Positions 1 to 5,655 of a stretch of 8,427 bases of DNA are shown here, in pieces. A program made the position numbers and the translations under genes. The stretch comes from Asaia bogorensis. GTDB lineage: Bacteria > Pseudomonadota > Alphaproteobacteria > Acetobacterales > Acetobacteraceae. The DNA is taken from contig CAMCHA010000081.1 in NCBI GenBank assembly GCA_945874515.1, positions 1 through 8,427 of the forward strand. The letters are read 5' to 3'. The notes under the pieces are model-generated. The model saw nothing but the letters and a program-made list of their open reading frames with translations. It was not told the origin of the DNA and ran no database searches. Every line of letters starts with the position of its first letter. Position 1 is the first letter of the stretch.

Positions 1-1081
1 CTGCGCCGCGCTTTATCTGAACCAAGCCGGGCAATTGCATGAAGTTGGCGAAAAGCTTGTGCATGCCGAGTTGGCCCGCACGCTGGAACGCATCGCCGCC
101 AAGGGCGCGCAGGATTTTTATACGGGCGAGATTGCCGGGCAGATCATCAACGATTTCACCCAAAACGGCGCCTTCATCACTGGCGATGATTTGCGCGATT
201 ACCGCGTGCGTGAAAGCGCCCCCGTGATTGGCACCTATCGCGGCTACAAGATATCCTCCAACCCACCACCGGGTTCGGGCGCGGTGCTGATCGCCATGCT
301 GAATATCCTGGAGCAATTCGATCTTGGCGCGCTGCCCGCCGGCAGTGCCGGGCATTATGATCTGGTCGCGCGCGCCATGGCGGCGGCACATTACGACCGT
401 GATGAAGCTCTGGGCGATCCGGATTTCGTGCCCGTGCCAACCGAATCCCTCATGTCGAAAGACCGCGCCGCCGCATGGGCCAAGCGCATCAGGGATGGCT
501 GGCTGCCCGGCGGGCGGATCGGAGAACCACCCTCCTGCACCACGCATCTTTCCGTTTGGGATGCGGCGGGGAATTGCGTTTCCGTCACGCATACGCTTGG
601 CACCGGTGCCGGCGTGGTGACACCCGGCCTCGGCTTTAATTGGAACAATGCGATGAAGCTATTTGATATGCGCCCGGGCCGCGCCAATAGCATCGCACCC
701 GGCAAGGCGCGCACCACCGGCATGGTGCCAACCATTGTCTATAAGGATGATGAGCCCTGGCTGATTGTTGGCGCGCCAGGAGGCAGCGTGATCATCTCCG
801 CCGTGCTCACCACGATCATCAATGCGATTGATTTTGGCATGTCGGCGGTGGAAGCGGTTTCCTTCCCGCGCATCCATTGTGAAGGCGGGCCGGTTTTCTG
901 CGAAGCGCGGGTGCAAGGCGATGTGGTGGCGGCGCTCAAAGCACTGGGGCACGAGGTTCGCCATTCCCCGATTTCCTATGACCCGACCATGAGCCGCGCC
1001 CACGCCATTCTGCTGCGCGATGGCCAGCCCACAGGTGGCGCCGACCCGCGCGGCGGTGGCGGCGTCGCGGTCGCTTGGTAG
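1..1081 (+). CDS. gamma-glutamyltransferase-family Ntn-hydrolase, 5'-truncated
   Basis: The reading frame is open at the window edge (first full codon at base 2), so the N-terminus and much of the large subunit are missing. The visible part aligns from memory with E. coli GGT throughout: a DFYTGEIA segment, YRGY followed by PPPGSGA, and LGDPDFV. The self-processing and catalytic Thr lies in TTHLSV, with its codon at 539–541. The small subunit follows, with GNCVSVTHT, VVTPGLGF, MVPTIV and GAPGG. Family members cleave themselves before this Thr and hydrolyse gamma-glutamyl or other amides, often in the periplasm. Here the glutamate-binding residues equivalent to E. coli N411, Q430, D433 and S463 read G, A, L and G, so the substrate may not be glutathione. 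HpxW-type amidohydrolases show that the fold can serve other substrates. An SDR gene follows after 50 bp, probably in one transcript. Family membership is secure; specificity is unknown. Confidence 0.93.
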   Translation, partial: CAALYLNQAGQLHEVGEKLVHAELARTLERIAAKGAQDFYTGEIAGQIINDFTQNGAFITGDDLRDYRVRESAPVIGTYRGYKISSNPPPGSGAVLIAMLNILEQFDLGALPAGSAGHYDLVARAMAAAHYDRDEALGDPDFVPVPTESLMSKDRAAAWAKRIRDGWLPGGRIGEPPSCTTHLSVWDAAGNCVSVTHTLGTGAGVVTPGLGFNWNNAMKLFDMRPGRANSIAPGKARTTGMVPTIVYKDDEPWLIVGAPGGSVIISAVLTTIINAIDFGMSAVEAVSFPRIHCEGGPVFCEARVQGDVVAALKALGHEVRHSPISYDPTMSRAHAILLRDGQPTGGADPRGGGGVAVAW

Positions 1082-1086
1082 GCGCC

Positions 1087-1114
1087 TTGCCCGATCACGC
1101 AACACCCCTATAGA
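1087..1114 (+). promoter_or_regulatory. possible sigma70-type promoter before the SDR gene
   Basis: TTGCCC at 1087–1092 and TATAGA at 1109–1114 are separated by 16 bp. Each box matches 4 of 6 consensus bases. A start about 7 nt downstream would give a leader of roughly 11 nt to the ATG at 1132 or 26 nt to the ATG at 1147. Matches of this quality occur by chance, and co-transcription with the upstream gene is equally possible. Confidence 0.25.
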
Positions 1115-1131
1115 ACTCATCAAAACTGCGC

Positions 1132-1890
1132 ATGAAAGAAACGGACATGACCACGCAACGCAAAACCGCTTTGATCACCGGCGCCGGCCGCAATATTGGC
1201 CGCGCCATCGCGCTTGATCTGGCGCGCACGGGCTTCAATGTTGTCATCAATGGCTCACGCAATCGCGAAGCTTGTGAGGCTGTCGCCGCCGAAGCCCGCA
1301 CGATGGGCGTAGAGGCTTTGGTTGCCATGGCCGATGTTGGCGTGGCCGAAGAATGCGCGCGCATCGCGCGTGACGCGATTGCAAGCTTCGGCGCAGTGGA
1401 TGTGCTGGTGAATAACGCGGCGCTCCGCCCCGATGGTCGTTTCCTGGAAATGAGTGATGCGGATTGGCGCCGGGTGATTTCGGTTGACCTCGATTCCAGC
1501 GTGTGGCTTTCCCGCGCCTGCCTTCCGGGGATGCTCGATCGCGGCTGGGGGCGGATTGTGAACCTGCTCGGCATGAATGCCATTCATGGCTATAATGGCC
1601 GCGCGGCGGTTTCGGTTTCCAAGCATGGGCTTTGGGGGCTGACCAAGGCTTTGGCGAAGGAATTCGGCGCCAAGGGTGTTACCACCAATGCTGTCTCACC
1701 CGGCCCCATCGCCGGAGAGCGCGATGATGAAGCCGCGCATCACCATATTGCCAGCATGATATCGCGCGTGCCGCTGGGCAGGCTTGGTCAGCCGCATGAA
1801 ATCGCGGCGGTTGTCTCCATGCTGGTGTCAGATGGCGGCGCCTTCGTGAATGGCCAGATGATCCAGGTGAATGGCGGCGCGGAGACTTGA
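1132..1890 (+). CDS. SDR-family protein with degenerate catalytic tetrad
   Basis: This 252-residue protein has the single-domain classical SDR layout. The nucleotide-binding turn is TGAGRNIG (residues 16–23), the structural NNAA is at 94–97, and a TNAVSPGPI-like segment is followed by the C-terminal GQMIQVNGG strand. It should bind NAD(P). The Arg in INGSRN (39–44) hints at NADP, but this is inference. The Asn–Ser–Tyr–Lys catalytic set aligns to D119, G147, V160 and K164, so the Ser and the proton-donating Tyr are both absent. Either it is a non-enzymatic binding protein, or it belongs to a subfamily with different chemistry. The frame is intact and the rest is well conserved, so it does not look like a decaying gene. 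An in-frame ATG at 1147 gives a 247-residue protein starting MTTQRKTALITG, which fits typical SDR N-termini equally well; neither start has a strong Shine–Dalgarno. It is probably co-transcribed with the GGT-like gene. Confidence 0.9.
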   Translation: MKETDMTTQRKTALITGAGRNIGRAIALDLARTGFNVVINGSRNREACEAVAAEARTMGVEALVAMADVGVAEECARIARDAIASFGAVDVLVNNAALRPDGRFLEMSDADWRRVISVDLDSSVWLSRACLPGMLDRGWGRIVNLLGMNAIHGYNGRAAVSVSKHGLWGLTKALAKEFGAKGVTTNAVSPGPIAGERDDEAAHHHIASMISRVPLGRLGQPHEIAAVVSMLVSDGGAFVNGQMIQVNGGAET

Positions 1891-1902
1891 TAACTTTATG
1901 TC

Positions 1903-2011
1903 GCGGATCGTTACCGATCCGCCCTCAAACGCCGGCTCGCGCCTCCGCGCGCTTGGCTTCGCCGCATTAGCGGCGGCGCCCATTCGGGCGCTCGCCCGCC
2001 TTTGGCGGGCG
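1903..2011. repeat. cluster of five consecutive GC-rich hairpins
   Basis: The convergent gap between the SDR gene and the small lipoprotein gene (1891–2033) holds a chain of perfect inverted repeats with 3–4 nt loops. They are: 1903–1910/1915–1922 (8 bp, loop TTAC), 1938–1942/1947–1951 (5 bp, loop CTCC), 1960–1965/1970–1975 (6 bp, loop ATTA), 1976–1981/1986–1991 (6 bp, loop ATTC) and 1993–2000/2004–2011 (8 bp, loop TTT). In addition, 1956–1963 can pair with 2026–2033 over 8 bp, enclosing the last two hairpins as a branched alternative fold. None is followed by a T-run, so simple intrinsic terminators are doubtful. A dispersed REP/BIME-like palindromic element, or a 3'-end structure shared by both transcripts, fits better. 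No second copy is present in this window. Confidence 0.55.
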
Positions 2012-2033
2012 TCAGAGATCATAGTGGCGAAGC

Positions 2034-2156
2034 TCATCGCTCCTGAAGGCCCGGCGGTGGCAAGGCTGTCCCGCGCGGGCCAAAGGCGCTTTGGTTTTCG
2101 CTTTTCTCGCAAGCCACCAGTGCCAGGCCCAGAAAGATCACAAACCGCAGGGCCAT
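2034..2156 (-). CDS. small putative lipoprotein (40 aa)
   Basis: This short minus-strand gene starts at an ATG (2156–2154) preceded by a strong Shine–Dalgarno, AAGGAG at 2170–2165, with 8 nt spacing. The 40-residue product has a textbook lipoprotein signal: Arg at position 4, a hydrophobic stretch FVIFLGLALVA, and the lipobox LVAC with Cys16 as the lipidation site. The mature part is only 25 residues, polar at first, then ending in a Pro-rich tail (LPPPGL). Glu follows the Cys rather than Asp, which by the E. coli rule favours transport to the outer membrane. It lacks the CGxKGP-type motif of LptM, so I do not assign it there. It diverges from mtnP and converges on the SDR gene, and its stop lies at the edge of the hairpin cluster. 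The function is unknown. The strong SD plus lipobox argue that it is real. Confidence 0.72.
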   Translation of the reverse strand: MALRFVIFLGLALVACEKSENQSAFGPRGTALPPPGLQER

Positions 2157-2164
2157 GCCGCGCT

Positions 2165-2170
2165 CTCCTT
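2165..2170 (-). promoter_or_regulatory. Shine–Dalgarno of the small lipoprotein gene
   Basis: AAGGAG on the minus strand lies 8 nt upstream of the ATG at 2156. This is one of the best ribosome-binding sites in the window and is the main evidence, together with the lipobox, that the short gene is translated. Confidence 0.7.
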
Positions 2171-2250
2171 AAAATGCGCGCACGGGTTAGCATGAAAGCG
2201 CCGTCTGGGCTAAAGGCGCGGCCATCCAAGCCTTGAACGGAATGCCCGCC

Positions 2251-3141
2251 ATGACCAAGACCGAACCCAGCATCCAACCCATGATCGGCCTGATCGGCGG
2301 TTCGGGGCTTTATGACATGGAAGGGTTGGAGGATCGCCGGTGGGTAAAGGTGCGCACGCCCTGGGGTGATCCTTCGGATGAAATCCTGACCGGGCGGCTT
2401 TATGGCGTGCCTTGCGCCTTTCTGCCCCGCCATGGGCGTGGCCACCCCATCCCGCCATCGGCACTGAATTACCGCGCCAATATTGATGCGCTGAAGCGGA
2501 TTGGCTGCACGGAAATCATCTCCCTTTCCGCCGTGGGGTCCCTGCGGGAAGATTTGCCGCCCGGCCATTTCGTGATTGTGGACCAGTTTATTGACCGTAG
2601 TTTTGCGCGCGAGAAATCCTTCTTCGGCACGGGTTGTGTCGCGCATGTTTCGGTCGCGCATCCGGTCTGCCCGCGCTTGGGTGATGCGCTGGAAGCGGCA
2701 GCACGTAAACTGGAGCTGCCCGTCACACGCGGCGGCACCTACCTTGTCATGGAAGGCCCGCAATTCAGCACCAAGGCCGAAAGTGAGCTTTATCGCGCCT
2801 GGGGCTGCAGCGTGATTGGCATGACAAATATGCCCGAAGCGAAACTCGCGCGCGAGGCGGAGCTTTGCTACGCCACGGTCGCCATGGTGACGGATTTCGA
2901 TTGCTGGCACCCGGATCATGATGCCGTGACGGTGGATCAGGTGGTGAAGGTGCTGTTTTCCAATGCCGATAAGGCGCGCGCCCTGGTGCAACATGTGGTG
3001 CCCGCGCTTGGCGCCAAGCGCGGCACCTGCCCCGCCGGCTGCGACCGCGCCTTGGAATATGCGTTGATCACGGCCCCCGAAAAGCGCGACCCGGAATTGC
3101 TCGCGAAGCTGGATGTCGTGGCGAAGCGCGTTTTGGGGTGA
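2251..3141 (+). CDS. mtnP: S-methyl-5'-thioadenosine phosphorylase
   Basis: This enzyme cleaves methylthioadenosine with phosphate into adenine and 5-methylthioribose-1-phosphate, the first step of methionine salvage in the cytosol. Numbered from the ATG at 2251 (296 aa), the landmarks are GGSGLYD (16–22) and PRHGRGH (59–65), both phosphate-site segments, then NYRANI, SAVGSL, MEGPQFST (167–174), IGMTNMPEAKLAREAE (189–204) and TDFDCW (214–219). The two Asp residues of TDFDCW are the adenine-recognising pair that separates MTA phosphorylases from guanosine/inosine phosphorylases. The C-terminal CPAGC resembles the cysteine pair of some prokaryotic MTAPs. In-frame starts also exist at 2242 (ATG) and 2233 (TTG). 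I prefer 2251 because GGAA at 2239–2242 is suitably spaced and the conserved core begins about 10 residues later. The gene stands alone on its strand and converges on the sulfurtransferase gene 8 bp away. Confidence 0.95.
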   Translation: MTKTEPSIQPMIGLIGGSGLYDMEGLEDRRWVKVRTPWGDPSDEILTGRLYGVPCAFLPRHGRGHPIPPSALNYRANIDALKRIGCTEIISLSAVGSLREDLPPGHFVIVDQFIDRSFAREKSFFGTGCVAHVSVAHPVCPRLGDALEAAARKLELPVTRGGTYLVMEGPQFSTKAESELYRAWGCSVIGMTNMPEAKLAREAELCYATVAMVTDFDCWHPDHDAVTVDQVVKVLFSNADKARALVQHVVPALGAKRGTCPAGCDRALEYALITAPEKRDPELLAKLDVVAKRVLG

Positions 3142-3157
3142 GGCGCGGTTCACCCCA
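3134..3157. terminator. inverted repeat spanning both convergent stop codons
   Basis: TGGGGTGA (3134–3141) and TCACCCCA (3150–3157) form a perfect 8-bp stem with an 8-nt loop. The TGA of mtnP (3139–3141) is in the left arm and the TGA of the minus-strand sulfurtransferase (3152–3150) is in the right arm. The position suits a shared bidirectional transcription end, but no T-run follows on either strand, so intrinsic termination is uncertain. Confidence 0.45.
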
Positions 3158-4025
3158 CCTCCATCGGCAGGCTGTCATCCTTCGCCCATTCATTCATGGA
3201 AGCGTCATAAACCGCGATATTCTCATGCCCCAATTGATGCAGCAGAAAGGCATCCAATGTCGCGGCAATGCCGCCGCCGCAATAGATCAGCTTGCGCTTG
3301 GTCTTATCCGCGCCAATGGCGGCAAAGGCCTCGGCCACCTGGTCCGGCGCTTTCAGCTTGAAGCTAACCGCTTCAAACAATGATGCCGCTGGCAGATTGA
3401 CGCTGCCCGGAATCCGCCCTGGCCGGCCATAGCGCGGATTTGCCCCGCTATGCAGATCAGGCGCCAGCGCATTGATGGAACAAGTACTAGCATCACCAAT
3501 CGCGGCCAGCATTTCATCCCGCCCAACGAACAACCCAGGCCGCGGTTTCGCGTGCAGCGTCGCAGGGGCATAGCGCGTTTCGGTCGTGGAAATCGCGCGG
3601 CCTTCCGCCATCCAGGCATCAATCCCGCCATCCAATATCGCGGCATTGTCAAAGCCAATCGCGCGCATCATCCACCAAAGGCGCGTCGCCCATTGCGGCG
3701 TCTTGCGGGAATAAAGCACCACGCGCGTGCCATCCCCAATGCCACACGCTGCCAGCCGCGCTGCCAGATCATCCGGCGCAGGCATGGTAAAGTTGAAGCG
3801 GCTGGTGCGGTCGGAAAGATCACCCTGCAAATCAAGAAAACCTGCACCTGGGATATGGCCCTGATCATAATCAGCCCGCCCGCTTTCAATACGATAAGGC
3901 CGGCCTGTTCCCGTTTCGTACAAAAGATAGGTGGTGCAATCGAAGATGCGGAGGTTCGGGTCGCGCAGATTGGCCGCAAGCCATTCGGTGCTGACAATAG
4001 CTTCGGGATGGGCATAAGCGGCCAT
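3150..4025 (-). CDS. two-domain rhodanese sulfurtransferase
   Basis: This cytosolic 291-residue protein is the usual length for tandem-rhodanese thiosulfate or 3-mercaptopyruvate sulfurtransferases, which move a sulfane sulfur through a persulfide on one Cys. The N-terminal domain carries HIPGAGFLDL (57–66) and LDGGIDAW (131–138), but has Ser (LYSRKTPQ, 104–111) where the active Cys would be, as expected for the inactive domain. The C-terminal domain has the GRIPGSVNLP entry motif (203–212) and the active Cys249 in YCGGGIAAT, codon at 3281–3279. The uncharged Gly-rich loop is closer to the CGSGVT loop of mercaptopyruvate enzymes than to the basic CRKGVT loop of thiosulfate rhodanese, so 3-mercaptopyruvate is the better guess. 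The ATG at 4025 is chosen because AGGAGG lies 5 nt upstream; an upstream TTG at 4052 would read through that site. It lies 63 bp downstream of the methyltransferase gene on the same strand. Confidence 0.9.
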   Translation of the reverse strand: MAAYAHPEAIVSTEWLAANLRDPNLRIFDCTTYLLYETGTGRPYRIESGRADYDQGHIPGAGFLDLQGDLSDRTSRFNFTMPAPDDLAARLAACGIGDGTRVVLYSRKTPQWATRLWWMMRAIGFDNAAILDGGIDAWMAEGRAISTTETRYAPATLHAKPRPGLFVGRDEMLAAIGDASTCSINALAPDLHSGANPRYGRPGRIPGSVNLPAASLFEAVSFKLKAPDQVAEAFAAIGADKTKRKLIYCGGGIAATLDAFLLHQLGHENIAVYDASMNEWAKDDSLPMEVG

Positions 4026-4030
4026 GGGTT

Positions 4031-4036
4031 CCTCCT
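4031..4036 (-). promoter_or_regulatory. consensus Shine–Dalgarno fixing the sulfurtransferase start
   Basis: A perfect AGGAGG on the minus strand lies 5 nt before the ATG at 4025. It decides the start against the longer frame that begins at a TTG at 4052. Confidence 0.8.
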
Positions 4037-4088
4037 GATTTCGTGCAACCAAGCCTGCACTGATAGCGGCGCGAACCGCAAGCGCACG

Positions 4089-4730
4089 TCACGCAAGCAA
4101 GCGATGGATCGTCACTTCGCGCACCTCGCAATCTTCCAATTCGCGTGTGGTCGGCACGCTGTAGCGAGCAATCGGCGCCAGCCCCGCTCTCGGCAAATAG
4201 GCGCGGCCCGGATCGGCGATCAGCACCTCTGCCCCCGCTGACACCAGGCCACGCAGCCAAGGCAGGATATGCTTGGTCATCGGCGCCTCGTAGCAGACAT
4301 CACCAGCGAAAACGGTATCCCAGCGGCAGGGCGCACCGACCACATCGCCAGGCGGCGTCGCTACCGAAACGCCGTTCAACGCGGCATTCAGCCGCACGGC
4401 GGCCAGCGCCAAGGGGTCAATTTCCGCTGCTTCCACCAAAGCGGCGCCAGCTTGCGCCGCAGCAATGGCGGCAATGCCGCAGCCGGCCGCGAAATCCAGC
4501 ACGCGCTTGCCGGCCACCAGCTTCGGATCATCCAGCACCGCCCGCGCTAAGGCCTGCCCGCCCGGCCAGGCAAAGGCCCAGAAAGGTGGTTCAATGTTTT
4601 GTTCGGCCAACCAGGCTTCGGTCGCTTGCCAGATCGGCGTGATCTCAGTCGCCAAATGCAGCACGATTTCCGGCACCAAGGGCGCGCGCGCAATCACCGT
4701 TTGCGCGGCGACGAATTCCTCCGGCGTCAC
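4089..4730 (-). CDS. class I SAM methyltransferase, ETF-beta lysine methyltransferase-like
   Basis: This 213-residue protein has a Rossmann methyltransferase core. An N-terminal helix region leads into PPFWAFAWPGGQALAR (48–63), a signature of the METTL20/ETFBKMT group. SAM-binding motif I follows as VLDFAAGCG (77–85), then the acidic loop AEIDP (102–106), the GDVCYE motif (143–148) and DPGR (173–176). Characterised members, human and bacterial, methylate lysines of the electron-transfer flavoprotein beta subunit. Automatic annotation may call such proteins ribosomal L11 or nicotinamide N-methyltransferase-like. The start is a GTG at 4730–4728 that overlaps the ubiA TGA in the string GTGA, so translation is probably coupled. 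A longer frame back to a TTG at 4802 lies wholly inside ubiA and does not resemble the family. The link to ubiA fits an electron-transfer role, since ETF passes electrons to ubiquinone via ETF-quinone oxidoreductase. Family is likely; the substrate is inferred. Confidence 0.85.
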   Translation of the reverse strand: MTPEEFVAAQTVIARAPLVPEIVLHLATEITPIWQATEAWLAEQNIEPPFWAFAWPGGQALARAVLDDPKLVAGKRVLDFAAGCGIAAIAAAQAGAALVEAAEIDPLALAAVRLNAALNGVSVATPPGDVVGAPCRWDTVFAGDVCYEAPMTKHILPWLRGLVSAGAEVLIADPGRAYLPRAGLAPIARYSVPTTRELEDCEVREVTIHRLLA

Positions 4731-5626
4731 AGCCGGCCCAGCAGGAAGGCCGTGGCAATGGCAAGCCCGACATCTCGATTGGCCTTGAACAGACGAAGGC
4801 AAAGCGCCGGGTCAGCAATATCAAGTTGGAGCACCTGCCGCGCCAACATCGCGCCCGGAAGCGCGAGCCCCAGCAAATACCAAGGCGCCAGCCCGGCCAG
4901 CCACCCGGCCAGCGCCAGCAAGCCCATCGTCAGCCCGTAGCAAAGGATCAGAAAAGGCCGGGTTTTCTCCCCAAGCCGCAGCGCGGAGGAACGAATGCCG
5001 ACCAGCGCATCATCTTCCCGGTCCTGATGCGCGTAGATCGTGTCGTAGCCCAAGATCCAGAAAAACCCCGCGGCCCACAGCGTCAAAGCCGCGCCATCCA
5101 GCCCGCCCATCACCGCCGCATATCCCACGGGCGCAGCCCAGGAGAATATCACCCCAAGCACCGCCTGCGGCCAATCCGTCACGCGCTTCGCCAGCGGGTA
5201 AAGCACTACCGGCAACAGCGAAGCCACACCCAACCACTGCGCCGCACCGTTCAATTGCAGCAGGATCAGCAAAGCCGCCGCCAGCACGAGCGCCAGGAAG
5301 GCCAAGGCATGGCGCGCGCGCAAGGCGCCTGAAGCAAGTGGCCGCCCCGCCGTGCGTTCCACCTGCCGGTCCAAATCCCGGTCCCACAAATCATTCACCA
5401 CGCAGCCCGCGCCGCGCATCAGCACCGCGCCCAGGCCGAATAGCGCGGTCAGCCACAACCCTTGGCGCCAATCCGGCGCCACCATGGCAAAGGCCCAAAG
5501 CCCCGGCAGGAACAGCAGCCAGGACCCAATGGGCCGATCCAGGCGCATCAGCAGCGCATAGGGGCGCCAAGCTTGCGGCAGGCGCGCCACCCAGCCGCCG
5601 GTGCGGATATCAGTATGGCCAGACAT
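4727..5626 (-). CDS. ubiA: 4-hydroxybenzoate polyprenyltransferase
   Basis: This integral inner-membrane enzyme attaches the polyprenyl chain to 4-hydroxybenzoate in ubiquinone biosynthesis. The 299 residues are typical of UbiA. About eight or nine hydrophobic segments are visible, for example around 35–50, 57–77, 107–125, 132–148, 157–174, 182–195, 226–248 and 249–266. The first Asp-rich motif, NDLWDRDLD (78–86), and the second, YAHQDREDD (198–206), bind the prenyl diphosphate through Mg2+. RTAGRPLASG (91–100) follows the first motif as usual. The ATG at 5626 gives a normal N-terminus (MSGHTDIRT) and lies only 29 bp from the divergent rsmE start. It heads a minus-strand group that continues into the methyltransferase gene with a 4-nt overlap. 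Nothing in the sequence suggests damage. Confidence 0.96.
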   Translation of the reverse strand: MSGHTDIRTGGWVARLPQAWRPYALLMRLDRPIGSWLLFLPGLWAFAMVAPDWRQGLWLTALFGLGAVLMRGAGCVVNDLWDRDLDRQVERTAGRPLASGALRARHALAFLALVLAAALLILLQLNGAAQWLGVASLLPVVLYPLAKRVTDWPQAVLGVIFSWAAPVGYAAVMGGLDGAALTLWAAGFFWILGYDTIYAHQDREDDALVGIRSSALRLGEKTRPFLILCYGLTMGLLALAGWLAGLAPWYLLGLALPGAMLARQVLQLDIADPALCLRLFKANRDVGLAIATAFLLGRL

Positions 5627-5655
5627 TGGCCTATAAAGAGGGATGGAAACCCGCC

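Noticed and set aside
659..1583. Two minus-strand frames of 154 and 162 codons opposite the GGT-like and SDR genes
   Set aside because: Both are antisense to genes with clear homology, with basic low-information products.
1132..1890. The SDR gene as a decaying pseudogene
   Set aside because: The frame is full length, and the nucleotide-binding and structural motifs are kept; only the catalytic positions differ, which points to selection rather than decay.
2034..2156. The small lipoprotein as LptM (YifL family)
   Set aside because: The CGxKGP-type motif after the lipidated Cys is absent and the neighbours are not those usually seen with lptM.
1871..2236. A 121-codon plus-strand frame between the SDR gene and mtnP
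   Set aside because: It overlaps the end of the SDR gene, runs through the hairpin cluster and antisense to the small lipoprotein gene, has no SD, and its product is Arg/Ala/Pro-rich with no recognisable domain.
1828..3153. A 441-codon open frame on the minus strand opposite mtnP and the hairpin region
   Set aside because: It is antisense to the clearly homologous mtnP, its composition is His/Arg/Gly/Ala-rich without family motifs, and it starts with no usable ribosome site. It is a GC-rich shadow.
3450..4241. A 263-codon plus-strand frame opposite the sulfurtransferase gene
   Set aside because: It is antisense to a well-supported two-domain rhodanese and shows no motif of its own.
4731..4802. 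Upstream TTG start extending the methyltransferase by 24 residues
   Set aside because: The extension lies entirely within ubiA and does not look like the family; the GTG overlapping the ubiA stop gives a normal N-terminus.
5632..5637. TATAAA as a -10 box for rsmE
   Set aside because: No acceptable -35 lies 16–18 bp upstream, and a start from here would cut into the likely ribosome-binding site.
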